From Cymodocea nodosa (lineage: Eukaryota > Streptophyta > Magnoliopsida > Alismatales > Cymodoceaceae): a stretch of DNA of 64,000 bases. Under the pieces are notes generated by a model. It worked only from the letters and a program-made list of their open reading frames with translations. It searched no databases and was not told the DNA's origin. The position numbers were made by a program, and so were the translations under genes. Below, one piece after another: positions 1 to 12,500 of the stretch (position 1 is the stretch's first letter; the number at the start of each line of letters is the position of its first letter). The stretch spans positions 15,584,501-15,648,500 of the forward strand of contig CM072338.1 of the NCBI GenBank assembly GCA_036874045.1. Direction: 5' to 3'.

Positions 1-600
1 TTCTCACCTAGCTTTAAAAAACCACCAACTCAATGCTAGTGGAATTTTGTTGGTTATTTTAGAACTTATTGGGTATATTGTTGTTTTCATCATCAACGAG
101 TTGTTATTTTTTGTTGGTGGATGTTACCTTTTCTTGAGTTGTAGTCTTTTTATTAAAATAGCCACTTTGAGAATGATTGCCCACCATTACCATCATTTGT
201 TGAGTTGCTTGACATAAATGGTAGTGAATCAAGTGTGGAGTGGGAGATGTCATGTCCATTGCAGGTCTATTGTTGACATTGGCAAGCAAAACTATCTCCT
301 CTGTTAGATCCTTCCTTCTTCACTAATGCATATCAGTCCACTTATAGTTTTGATCTTCCCATTGCTCTATAAAATAGTATAGAGCAATGATATTAGGTCT
401 AGAAGTTGTTAAATAAAGAAAGGAACCTATCATTCCTCTATATTTTGTATTATCAATAGTTGGTCTATTTCATAATAGTGTATTACAGTCCTACTTTCAT
501 TTTGTTGCTTATGATAATTTTAAATGTACCTTTCTTATGTTTGCTTTGTCTATTTCCTCTATGTTTGTACCGAAGAACCATCAAAAGACACTCTTTATAC
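1..600. other. Gene-free AT-rich sequence at window start
   Basis: No open frame here looks like a known protein and no repeat boundary is visible. The segment leads into a degenerate copia reverse transcriptase, so it is probably older retroelement sequence. It may also lie inside an upstream intron of the FTRC gene, whose first exons are not found in the window. Confidence 0.4.
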
Positions 601-689
601 TACATTGGAAGGTCATCATGGATGGATAAATACAAGTATTGAATCTATTGATGTCTTGCAACATATAAGAGTGACTCATCTAATTGGAT

Positions 690-1165
690 CAAGCATAGTC
701 ACTTATTGATGTGTATACACTGTAAAGCACAAAGTAGATGAGATAGTAGTCAAGTATAAAACTAGATCGATAACTTGTGGTTTTACCTTGCTATATAACA
801 TCAATTATGTAGAGAATTTTTTACTACTTTCTAAATCAAACTTTATGTTATTTTGTCTATTGGCTCAATTAGATGTGGGAGCTATGCCAACTAAGCATGA
901 AGAATACTTTCATGTTTGGTAACTTGATTGATTCAATGCTTATAGAGCAATTGTTAGGGCATATGGCCTAAGGGAGGGTAGAGTATGTAGATGAAAAAAG
1001 GTTATCTATGATCTAAAGTAGAGTCTCAAATCCTATTTAAGAAGTTCAATTAGGTAGTCATGATAGGCTTTTCATAGATGTGCTATTGATCACTTTACTT
1101 TTTATAGGGCCACTAATGCATGTATGATTTTGAAAGTATATGTTGATAACATTTTATTGATTGGT
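690..1165 (+). mobile_element. Degenerate Ty1/copia reverse transcriptase fragment
   Basis: Read across stops and frameshifts, the + strand gives recognisable copia RT blocks. VYTVKHKVDEIVVKYKTRS corresponds to the conserved W-V-Y/F-K-x-K region, AQLDV follows, then a block like 'VCRLKKSLYGLKQSPRAWF' near 980-1050, and finally a YVDD-like VDN near 1140. Many stops and indels show that it is long dead. It runs directly into an LTR-like sequence starting near 1165, as expected for the 3' end of a copia element. No integrase or gag could be recognised. Confidence 0.7.
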
Positions 1166-1310
1166 AGTTATTAGAATAAATGATTAGTGTATTGTAGGTT
1201 TAGTCCTACATTATTTAAATGTGTTTTGTCCTTTTTATGTAATCTTTATAAATAAAGTCTTTATGTTTACTTTTGAATACAATTATTATTTTTTGTGTTG
1301 CAACATGATA
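1165..1310 (+). repeat. Copia-type LTR fragment, copy 1
   Basis: This stretch begins with a TTAGAATAAATG motif and contains GTAGGTTTAGTCCTACATT followed by a TATAAATAAAG-like promoter box. A closely similar stretch occurs in the same orientation at about 3739-3870. The copia RT just upstream supports reading it as a 3' LTR. Confidence 0.6.
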
Positions 1311-3738
1311 TTTGAGTTTGGTTTTGAAAGTCAAAAAAATGTGAAAGTTTTAAGTAGGGAGGAGGGAAACCCTAACAACACTCTCCTCCCAACCACCATT
1401 GTTGTACAAGCTATCCATTGTAGCCACCTTTTGCTCTAGCATTGCCGACTACCATTGTTTGCCTTTGTGCTGTCCATTTTTGTTGTTGAATGAGGGCTTT
1501 GGTTGGCCCATCTATCCTAGTAACATTGCCTACACCCTCTCCCTCTTCTTTTTTCTACTTATGTTGGCGTTAGGGTTTTCTCGAAACCCTCTTCATTGAC
1601 TCCTTTGTGTGGAAACTTGTTTATCTCTCTAGACTAAGCTTCCAAGTCTTCCCTTCCCCCTCCCATAAGATATTCTAGTTTAGATCTAGGTCAAGATTTT
1701 TTCACTTCTCTCTAAGTTGAGGTTTTCTCCTTTTGTTAGTGTCATTAGGCCATCCCCACTTTCTTTCTTAGTCATTGACAACTCTCTCAAGTTTGCTCAA
1801 TGTCAATGCCTTTGCTACCTTTGTTGATGTCATCTACACTCATTAGGGTTGCAAATGAATGAGTTGTGATGAAAGGGAAGAAAGAGAAGGGAAAGGAAAG
1901 AAAAGAAAAGAAAAAAGAAAAGAAGGAAAGAGAAAAAGGTGGAAGAGGATTCAAGAAGGAGAGAGAGAAGAAAAAATATGGTGGAAGTTCAAAAAAAAGA
2001 AAAAAAGGAAAAAAGATAGAAACAAGGTGTTTGATACTTCATTATCAATCTCCATTTAAATTAGTTATATTTTTTTGAAATAAGTGTCAATGTTGCAATC
2101 AAGGTTTATATCAATCCATATCAGTGATTTTTTGGTGATACAATTCAAATTTTAAAACACTTGATCGTGAAATATACTGTATTTCGGAGAATGCATAATT
2201 TTGGATGATTTTTCTTATAGAATTGGTGCATAATTGATGAATCATATAATCTTCATCATCTTTTCACTTGTTAAAGAATGGATCGATCGAACCATTGCAA
2301 GAATTAGTTGATCTAGAGAGATGGGTACTCCATTAAAGTTGTTGTTGATCACTAAAAACTCTATCGAAGAGCTTGTTGTTGAGCATTGCATCTCTTACAT
2401 GTGATGCGTGGTCTTTCAAAACCTCTATTCCACTATAAGATGTCGTCAAAAGCCTTTACAACTATCTTAATCCATTAAGGCTTCCAATGGGAAGAAAGGA
2501 AATGAGTAAGAAGAAGAGGAGTTGGTGACACATGCAAGGGGAGGAGAAAGGAGAAAAAAAAGAAAAGAAAAGGAAAAAAGGAAAAAAGAAGAAAGAGAGA
2601 AAGCAAAAAGAAAAGGAAGGACAAGAAAAAAAGGAATATAAAAGAAAAAATCCTTAAATAAAAATTTATGTTTAACAAATGGTGGAAGTAATAAAAAATC
2701 ACAAAACTATATAAATTTTCATTTAAAAAAAATTAATTTACAAACTTTATTTTCTAGTTTTCTTATTAATTCACATGAAATTATTAATATGAAATTTCAT
2801 ATTAATTACATTATAAGCATTGATTTAAAAATTAGGATGGATCATTGAAAAAATAAAAAGGATAAATATGTTTTTTTTTAAAAGGACAAATATAATAAAA
2901 GGGATTCACATACAGAAAATATATTTCTCCTTCACATGAAAATGTTTTTTTTAACAACAAAGAAAAACAAGATATCTAAGAATTTTAAAAAAAGGAAATA
3001 GAGAAGAAAAAATAAAAAATAAATCATAAAAATTATGTTTAAAAAGGAAGTTATTAAATTTTTTTTTCTTTGGCTTGACAAAAGAAAGAGGCTAGTGGCC
3101 ACTAATTGACATAATTTGAGAGTAGTCATACATGCAACTATTATATTTGTATCTAATCGACACTTTATACATGATAATTACCTATAAAATTTATTTGAGC
3201 TTTTTTATGTTTATTATATCTTCTTTTATCTTATTTTTGAGTTTTAAGTTTTTTTAACTATTTCCATAAAAATATTGTGCTTCCATCAATACGATTTTTG
3301 ATTCTTGATACATTTCCTTTTTTCACAAGATTGATCTTCGATATGATATTGACATTTGAAACCTTGGTTGTAGTAGCATTGTTCCACTAAAGTTTTAAGT
3401 ATTCTTAATGAGATTTGGGATTTTATGGAATATCCTAAGTAACAATCCACACTAGTTTGTGTTAGTTTTATTGAATGGTTGATAATGATTGTATTAGTAT
3501 TGTAGGACCATATATGTAAGTCTTTTAGTTTAGGTGTACATATATTGATCAAGTCTAATAATGTTGACAACATATTAGTGTTTTCATGTACTTTTAGTGT
3601 AGTCAATTAAGATTTGATCATTTTTTTTGCTTGCATAACATCACTATTACTTTTAGTTAGTTATGTCATTGTTTAAGTTATTATTATTTGTTTATGTACA
3701 AGTCTATTGCAAGTTGGATGCTTCAATTTGATAGAGAG
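1311..3738. other. Low-complexity sequence between two LTR copies
   Basis: No gene is supported. The segment includes purine tracts (AAAAG/GGAAAG runs) at about 1866-2020 and again at 2525-2645. Such tracts give spurious lysine-rich or serine/phenylalanine-rich frames. Around 3286-3700 there is AT-rich sequence with no recognisable coding potential. The segment may be the interior of a decayed LTR element or of an FTRC intron. Confidence 0.4.
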
Positions 3739-3870
3739 TGTTAGAATAAATGCTTTATGTATTGTAGGTTTAGTCCCACATTGTTTAAGTGTGCTTTATC
3801 TTTCTTATTTAGTCTCTATAAATAGATGTCTTATGTTTACAATTCACTTCTACCATTTTTTGTGTCTAAT
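3739..3870 (+). repeat. Copia-type LTR fragment, copy 2
   Basis: It begins TGTTAGAATAAATG after a CTTCAATTTGATAGAGAG stretch that resembles the end of a copia internal region. It contains GTTTAGTCCCACATTG and a CTATAAATAGATG TATA-like box. It matches the copy near 1165-1310. The TG start is clear and the 3' limit is approximate. Confidence 0.6.
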
Positions 3871-5477
3871 AGTAGTAACTCTAGAGGCGTTAGATAGATG
3901 AAGGAATATCTTTAGATACCCTTTGCTGCTGAAGATATGAGAATGTTGCATTACTAATTGGTGATCTTCTTTACATATTCTAGAGGGAGGATGACATTGT
4001 TTATTGAAGAAGTTGTAAACACATTGTCTTAATATATCCTATAGGTATTCCTTTCCAATACCCACCATGGTAGGTTTTTAGGAGAAATCAAAATTATTTT
4101 TTAGATTTTTTTTTACATTAAAAACACAATAAACTAATGTGTTTGAGTACAAGAATTTATTTAAAATAAATTAATAATGTTCTCAAAATAAGAAAAAAAT
4201 AATGTTGACCTTATTGCATCTTAATACCATGTATAATACCTCACTTGTTCATAATCTTCTTGTTGGTTTTAGGCCATGCATCATTCTCTAAACCTTTCTT
4301 ATTATATCATTAATTCTCTTACAACTCAATTTTGATATGTCAAATGAGTATGATATGTTTTATACTCATTGATGTACTTATGATATTGATTTCATGGGAA
4401 TTAAACAATGAAGCCCACTAAAGGATGCTAAGGAACCAAGGCAATCAACACAAATCTTTAGAGGTTGTTGAGTTTGATAGGAAGGTCGATAAGAAGGTTT
4501 ATATGGAGCTTGTTGTTCAGGTGGTTTATCCACAGAAAATGAAGTTCGAATCCCAGTCATTTTGTTGTTGACTGCCTTGACTTGGAGGCAAATCATAAGA
4601 AGATTCTGTTCTTCTTGACAATGCACTATCAGTGTGATAGTTTGATGTTACATAAGAACTACCGTTATACAGGTCATAAATACTTTAAGCATTAAAACTT
4701 TATAAGAAACCCCTCTTATGATTGTTAGATCCACTCCAAGATAGATGGATATCAAATATTATTGTATCATTGTAATTTTCCATCGTAGTCATATGGAAAT
4801 GTTTCGTGTGTTGATGGTTGTGCTCCATAACCTTGATCATGATGATTTTGTTGATGGTTTCCAGTGATTTGGGGATCTTGAAAGAGTGGATTGGATAAGA
4901 TGTAGGAGGTGAAAGAAGGTTTAGGGACCTGGGAAGAAGGAAGAAGAATATTGAAGATCTGCCTAGACAGCATGTGCATCAGACCAAAATAATTGTGTTT
5001 TAGTCAATACATTTTGCTGGTTCAAAAAATGCACCATATTGGAAAATTCATTGTTGTGAAGTTTCACAGGATAACAGGTAAAATCAATTTACCTGGTGTT
5101 ATCGTGCTGATGATTGGGATTTCTGATCTGCATCGGCAAACCCAAAAAATGCACTTTAGCAACCAATTCACTGAACTAGGTTTGCTAGAAAATTTTGCAT
5201 GAAAACAGATAAAGTAAATTTACCTAGCGCTTTTGTGTCAACAACTATTTCACAGATACGGATAATTATATGATTCCATAATTATGGTTTTCATGTTTGT
5301 ACTGATAGAATGTCAAATTAGTAATCTCTTTTGTCTATTGAAAGATGAAAATGGAATGCTTTGTGAGATGAAACCACATGTAAAAGAACGCTCATGAGTT
5401 ACCATGCATGTTATATGCTTTAAACAATTAGTCAATCAATTTTCTTGCCCAAAACTACCCTTGCTGTACTGCACTTC
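3871..5477. other. Gene-free stretch upstream of the first visible FTRC exon
   Basis: Nothing here could be assigned to a protein family. Short frames on both strands lack family motifs. I searched it for the missing N-terminal FTRC exons (the YFCVDKG and RRS regions) and did not find them. Confidence 0.4.
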
Positions 5478-5480
5478 TTA

Positions 5481-5829
5481 GGCTGTGTTTGGTTCATATC
5501 ATAAGACATTTAGATCATGTATAATTAAGATTATATACATTTTATGTGGTATTATCATTATCATAATCTTAAGGTACTGTTTACATCCATGAAGAATTTT
5601 GTCTAAATGAGATTTACTGAAGTAAATTATAAGAGTAACAGCTCATTATTTTGCACAACAATCTTATAATAAGCAAAAGTTCTGATTGTTGAGATTATAG
5701 ACATTTTCTCACAGAAACACTGTACAATCTTATTGATTTTTCACAAAATCTGTCACATTAAAGGTCTTTATTTCAGATTATGAAAATTGGATCAATTACA
5801 CAAATCTATAATCTGACCCAAACAAGACC
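5481..5829. mobile_element. Tourist-like MITE in FTRC intron
   Basis: The 349 bp AT-rich segment is bounded by TTA at 5478-5480 and TTA at 5830-5832. Its termini are inverted: GGCTGTGTTTGG on the left and CCAAACAAGACC on the right. A TTA target duplication with GG-TGTTTGG ends is typical of PIF/Harbinger (Tourist) MITEs. It has no coding capacity. Confidence 0.75.
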
Positions 5830-5832
5830 TTA

Positions 5833-6548
5833 AGCATGTCTTAAATTTTGATTTTCTTGGGGTTGTAGTATATGTTTCAGCAATTATATTTGTCACATAT
5901 TTGGAGTGATGCCGATGCTTCCTGATTTTTTTTACCAAACTTCACTTTGAGCAGCGTAAGTGGCTTATCCTAACTAGTGTGCTTACAAGTTACAAGTAGT
6001 GTATGAAGGAAGCAAATGTATGCAATACTTAGTATAAATTTTTGTTGATAACAAGAACCCTCAGGCAGTGGCCTTTGGTGCTGAGTACACTGTGTCATTA
6101 AGAAATCGGCTTCAAAAGTCATTGCTTTAGGTTGGTAGAAACTGACATTAGAACCCTGGGGATTTCACAATTGATGGGTGATAGTTTTCTAGGGTTGTTA
6201 TAGTTGCAATACAGTGGTCGTACTGAAAACCTTGTTTTACTTGGTTATTTCTTTTGTGACACTCTTTTTTGAGTGGTAGATAATAAACACTCTATGTTGC
6301 AAGACCTTTTTCTTTAGAAATTTCCATTATGTGTATATTGTAAACAATAGCTCCTTAAAGAACAATAAATCCCATTACAATGTTAATTGAAATTAAAATT
6401 AAACATTCATTCTATTTTATAACTGAATCACAGAATTTCAGTGGGTTTTCCTTTACAAAATGGATATTGTGGACTGCTTCCAAATTATCTTACATTTAAA
6501 TAGAGCATGCATTGAGAAACTAATTCATGTTCAATAACAACCAAGCAG
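5833..6548. other. Intron sequence upstream of the first visible FTRC exon
   Basis: AT-rich sequence without a recognisable exon or repeat boundary. It ends in the acceptor AACCAAGCAG just before the exon at 6549. Confidence 0.5.
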
Positions 6549-9500
6549 GGTCTTGCGGACCATAAAGATTCACTTGGAGCGCCATTATGCCCCTGTAGGT
6601 AATGCGCTATTTATTGCTTACAGCCCACTGTAATTTTAGCTTTGTTCTACGCATCTTGTTCCTTAAATGAAAACTTTAGTATGCTAGGCATGTGAGAATA
6701 GTTGCCTGCCATTTTTTTTCTTTTTCAGGCATTATGATGACAAAGCTGCTGAAGCAGCACAAGGTTTCTGGAATTGTCCGTGTGTTCCTATGCGTGAAAG
6801 GTAAACGATCTTGCTACCGAAGCTACCTCTTTCAACCAATATGTAATATTTGTATTCCAGACAATTTACAAAAGAAACATTCAAAACAGACACAAAATAG
6901 ACTACATCTACATCTCCTATATTACTATATAAACAGATTTACTACAAGTAGAAAGGAATATGACAAAATGTCTCATACAGGCATAGACTTAGAAAATCAC
7001 TAGTCATGGGAAGCCATGCAAACATGAGATGAGCAGATGGAGTAGCACGTCAATCCTCAACTATATAGCACCTTCCAATCCCATTCAAGAAATTAAATTT
7101 TTTGTATCAACCTATTAGTTAAATCTTTTAATGCATGTTCTGTTGTATCAACCTATAGTTAACCATATATATATATGTATAGTGTTTCAGGTTTATTGTT
7201 TCTCATGTTTGTTTATTATCTTAAAAAATATCATAACTAATATATATACATTAAAAAGTGTCAGTCTATTCAGACAATTGCAGACTCATGCTTTCCACAA
7301 GACTGAGGTCCCACTATACGCTTGTATGTCAAGCTCAAATGCCTTAAATTCCATTTAAAACAATGTAAAACTGAAGATATCGACAATATTGGTGTGAAGA
7401 TGACCAAGCTGTGTGAGTTGATTGTGAAATTGAACAAAAAAGAGGCTGGTACTGGTGGTCTTTGTGGACCAGGTAGGAATATGCAGGTTCAATTAAAACA
7501 GGAGCACTTAAAAGCTCTATAGTTGAAGGTTGGTATCAAAAATTCAAAGTTCTTTCACAAGATTGCTTCTAGTAGGCAGCGACTTAATCACCTAGAATCA
7601 ATTTCAATTGGTGGCTCTCAGCTTTGGTGTAAGGAAACATAGAGAATGGTATAGAACAACACTTTGTATCCCACATTCAAAGGAAGTGTCGGATATTTCT
7701 GGAGTTAGATGATTTGAACTTCAAGCAGATTTCAAGGATGCAGGCTCAGATTCTTGAGGTTTAATTTTCTGAGCAGGAGATGTAGCATGCTGTTTTCTCT
7801 ATAATGGGTGACAAAGCTCTAGGTCTTGATGGTTTTCCTGTACTCTTCCTTAAAAATATTCTGGAATCTGATTGATGATGACCTGCTAGCAATTATGGCT
7901 AGTTTCTATAGTGATGGCTGGGACATTGATTGTGCAAACAAGACTTTGCCTACCTTGATCTCCAAGAAGATTGAAGCAGGCGATACCAGTAATTATCAAT
8001 TGATCAGTCTGTTGAATGGTATTTATAAAGAAGTAACTGAACACCTTGGCAGATGCCTGAAGCCCCTATTACTGATCTTATTGGTACAAATTAGTCAACT
8101 TTTGTGAATGGCCTTCTATTCTGAATGGTTGTTTTGCAGCTCATGAATGTATAAAGGTTAGGTGGTACTGTAGGAAATTTGGTTTTGTTTGGAAATTGTA
8201 TATAGAAAAGGCTATGACAGTATTTCTTAAAGTCGTTTGAAACAAAGTCATGTGTTGCATGGGATTTGGTGTGAGTTGGAGAAATTAGATTGGATATTGT
8301 GTAAGCTGTCTCTTTTTCTGTGTTGTGAATGGTTACCGGCTATGGAGTTTGGGTGTGTTATAGGGCTGTGTCAAGGAGATCTGCTCATCCTCTCCTCTTC
8401 ACTCTAATTGTTGAAGTTTTTGGCAAGTTATGTTTGAATGCTGAAGAAAATGGCCTGATCGAGGTTTTTACTTCAAGTAGAAATGCTGAGTGTCTTTTTT
8501 CATTAGTGTGCTGATGATGCAATTATTTACTGTGATGTGGATTAGGTGCAGATTGAGCATCTTCAGTGTTTGCTTGACTTTTGTGGTTGTCACAAGATTG
8601 AAAATCAATTTCTATAAGTCCTCAGTTATTAGAATTGCTCTTACAAAAGTAGAAGTTCAAGCTGCTACAAGTATTATTAAGAAGCAGTATGGTTCTGGGC
8701 TTGAGGGTCCTATTAAGTGTATGATAAAGAGGGTATCTAGTATTTGGAGGAAAGCTATTGAAGTGAAAGGAACTGTCAGGTATTGGTCATAGGCAATGGG
8801 GAGGGGGTTAGTTTCCAGCGGGAAGGGTGGTCTGATGGGGCCTTGTTTGGTCAAGTATTCCTAGCCTTAGCACACATTACTTCCAATTCTTAGGTAAGTG
8901 TGAGTGTTTTGAGTCAAAGATAGTGTGAGATGTTCATTTTGAAAAAAAATCTAATTAATACCAAAGCTATTAACTTTGTTAGTTTTAATTCTATTCTCCA
9001 TTGTCATGGTACCCTTTTTCTATTATTATCATCGAATAGTTATTATCATTATTAAGGTTTTTCCATGCATACAAACATTGATATTGATTGTAGGTAATAA
9101 TTTAATCACAAAACAATGGCTAGAAATGAAATTTAAGTGGTTTGTATGTGTATTATATTTTACTTTATCTAGATCTAGAGTTTCAAGCCAAAATTTGAGT
9201 GTGGAGAAGGAAGAAGATGATTTGTTATATGTTATTAACCTTATTGAAAGATTACAAGATATATATTTAGGGTTGGATAAAAATGGATATCTAATAACTT
9301 GATTATAGTCTCCAATAATACATAAACACAAAGTCGTATGACCATTGACTTTAAGACTCCCCCTTCAAGTTAGAGCCTATATATTAATCATGTTTAGCTT
9401 AATGTAAAGTGTGTTAAAAATTCCAACACTTAAGTCATTAGTGAACACATTTGCCAATTGGTTTGAAGATTGAGTATATGGTGCTGAGATAACTCTATGT

Positions 9501-12500
9501 GCTCCATATCATAGATATGGTAATAGTCGCAGATAACTACTCTATGGATTGTAACTTCAATATACTTTATTCTTTCTTTGGAAAGTAGAGTTATTCATGA
9601 TGAATATGGTGGCTTCATTTTCACAATGCATATCCATTGGAGTCTCAATGTGAGTCCAAACTCTATTACAAAAGATCTCATCTACACAATTTCACAAGCA
9701 ACTTGGGCCAATGTCCTATATTTAGCTTTAGCATTAGATTTGGATACCACATTTTCCTTCTTTCTGTGCTAAGTTACAAAGTTTCCTTAATATAAGTGCA
9801 ATGACTTGAAATGGACTTTCTCTTATCTTTGTCTTACATAACTAGAGTGATGTGCAATGATCGAGCACGACCTTGAGATTGACTACTCATTGACATTGTG
9901 TTGCTATGGAAGGATGTCGCAATAGGGGAGATCGGAGAAGACGGTGGAACTTTTATTAATGAAAGGACTATCAAGGAAAAGACCCTTGATAAGCCTTTAT
10001 TATGATAAGACTATTCATCAGTTTAAATAAGGACAACAATTATGGGAAAGTAGCCACTCTATAGTAACTACTAAATTGGAAATAACTAAATGACAATTAT
10101 ACCAAGTATGGCGGATGCCTTATTGCTCTTCCTTCCTTATACTGAGAGAGAGATCTTGTTGAATGGGCTATAGCCCACTAGGTGAGCCTTTAATTTGGGG
10201 TCATGACAGCTTCCCCCTTCTTGATTGTGAACTCATCTTCAAGGTCGAATCCTGAAAGATTTGAAAGCACCAGTGAGAGTAGGAAATGTGGCTTGGAGCT
10301 GTGCCTTGAAGCAAGAGACAACAAAGAAAGGTTGGTGATGGTGAAGTGACACAACAGATGGTGGTGGATGGTGGACAATGGCGGGTGATGGCTGTCTAGG
10401 GTTTTTACTTAGGCTTTGGTACCATGTGGAGAGGTAAAAAATGATTTGTTGTATGTTCTTAACCCTAATGAGAGATTACAAGATATATATGTAGGGTTAG
10501 ATATAACTAGATATCTAATAACCCAATTATACCTCCAACAATACATAAACACAAAGTCATATGATAATATACTCTAATACTGAGATATTTTATCAAGATT
10601 TGGGATTTAATTACACAAGTTGTAGTAATTTAATTACACTGTTTTACTTGAAGTGAACTTTTTTCCATTAGTGTAACAAAATTGTAACAACTTGGAATTA
10701 GGAAAATGATTCATATTCAGGAAAAGATATCTATCGAATATCAAATTATCTCCTTGAGAGTCCAGACAACCTTTCTGAGGTTATGTTTTATGAAAGTGAA
10801 TATTATGAACTTTACACCCTTATGAGCTACCGTGCAGTTGTATTGTTGCATTTGTGGAACATCTAGGCTAAACTAAGTTTGGGTTGTTTTAGTTCTTAAG
10901 CTCCTGGACATTGTATCTGCAAGATTAAATCGTGAAAGTAATTTAATCAATGTTTTCTGTTTCTATGTTCTTGTGTTTCTCTGATGAAATGGTGCAAGCT
11001 GATATATATTTGTAACATTTCTAATATTTGGGATTCTGCATTGTAGGAAAGAGTGTCACTGTATGTTGTTCCTTACGGAAGATAATGATTTTGCAGGCGC
11101 AGATCAGGTTTCTCATTATACCTATTTAAATTTGCATTTCTGTCTTTATTCATAGAACATGCATATAATTGTTTATTTTGCACTCTATTGCATTTATGAA
11201 TATTAGTTTAAGGCCCATCATTTCTGTAGGATGATTTCATCTACTTGTAAAAACCCACTGTTCCAATTCACCTAGGAAGCACTGATACGATTGGGGGATT
11301 TGGATACAGCATGATTTGAATTTAGAGATTCAATGTTTTTCTAAACTTTAGAATATGGTTCAGCACGGATATGTAATTAAATAAATAATATATTTATTTA
11401 TAACTGCATAACTATTTAATATGAAACATGCAAATGGCATAAAATAGGTACATAAATCATACATGATATAATGCTATAAGAATACTGCTCAAAAAAATTA
11501 TAATAAAGCATGCATAAACATCATAATGGTTATCACATATTAGTTTAGTAATGTGCAACTAAATATCCTATTAAATTTATTTTATGCTCCAAACGAGTCT
11601 ATGTTGTATCAAAAGTGAATTTGGAATATTTTTTTGTTAGAAATACCCCAAAACATGCTACATGATGTTTTCAAAAAGAATCCTAAAGGACTTTCCCATG
11701 TCATATTTGACATGCGTCGGCTGTGGGTGCAATGTATGTTTTAGAAGAATTCATACCTCCCAGCAATTCACCAATGGGATAAAAAATTAATTCACAACTT
11801 AACATTCAATTGTATTTTAAGGAGTTGCCCATTTTGACACAAGGTGTGTTTAGCTCCCTCTCTGATGTTGGTGCAGAAAGACTAACATGTTACTCTGTTT
11901 TCAACTTCAAATGTGTCTTGTTACATACGTACATACATGGGGCCCTTAAACTCAACAACTATTAAAGATATAACAAAACTTTTTCTATTTCATATGATAG
12001 TTATTATATTTAATGAATTCTCTCTCCTACATGGCAATTAATTTAAATTTTTTACAATAGTTTCCTGTTTGAATGGTGTATTTGATGAAAGTGGAAGGTG
12101 GGTACGGTTATGGCAGAAATTCTAGGGATGAAAAATGATCATGCATTTATTTATTTATTTCATTTTTTTCTAATATTAATTTCAAATATCTCTTTTCTTT
12201 AATGGAGACTGTTAAAAAATTCCCACCTTGGTAAAAGGACAAAATTAAATCTTATACATGATGAAGTCTTTTATTTATTGTCAATTAATTTTGAGTTAGA
12301 ATTTTAACTTGATATCAAAGTTAGTTTACGCACTTTTGCTTGTGGGTATTTATAAATATATAAATAAACTATAAGTGAGGGAAAATATTAAAAAAGTCTT
12401 ACATTGGTAAAAATAGGCCTTATATATGATGAAGAACTCTTTTACTTATTGTCAATTAGTCTTAAATTGAAATTTAAATAGAAACTAAATAATAATTTTT

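Larger units (their letters stand above)
9200..10580 (-). mobile_element. Small non-autonomous LTR retrotransposon with target duplication
   Basis: Two direct repeats of about 150 bp (9200 to about 9352, and 10425 to 10580) flank about 1.07 kb of internal sequence. They share TGATTTGTT, GATTACAAGATATATAT and AATACATAAACACAAAGTC. On the minus strand the right LTR ends CTCTCCACA, followed at once by TGGTACCAAAGCC (10427-10415), a primer-binding site like the initiator Met-tRNA complement. The other internal end has the purine tract GAAGGGGGAG (minus strand, near 9355-9366). TGAG occurs at both borders (9196-9199 and 10581-10584). The interior includes a minus-strand segment near 10190-10260 (SGFDLEDEFTIKKGEAVM) resembling retroelement protein debris, but no complete gene. 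Confidence 0.75.

Noticed and set aside
1859-2078. Lys/Glu/Arg-rich open frames
   Set aside because: They come from an AAAAG/GGAAAG purine tract. Overlapping frames are open for the same reason and no domain is present.
1-6548. Missing N-terminal FTRC exons
   Set aside because: I looked for codons of the YFCVDKG and VVIK regions and for a transit peptide with good splice sites. None was found, so no exon is claimed.
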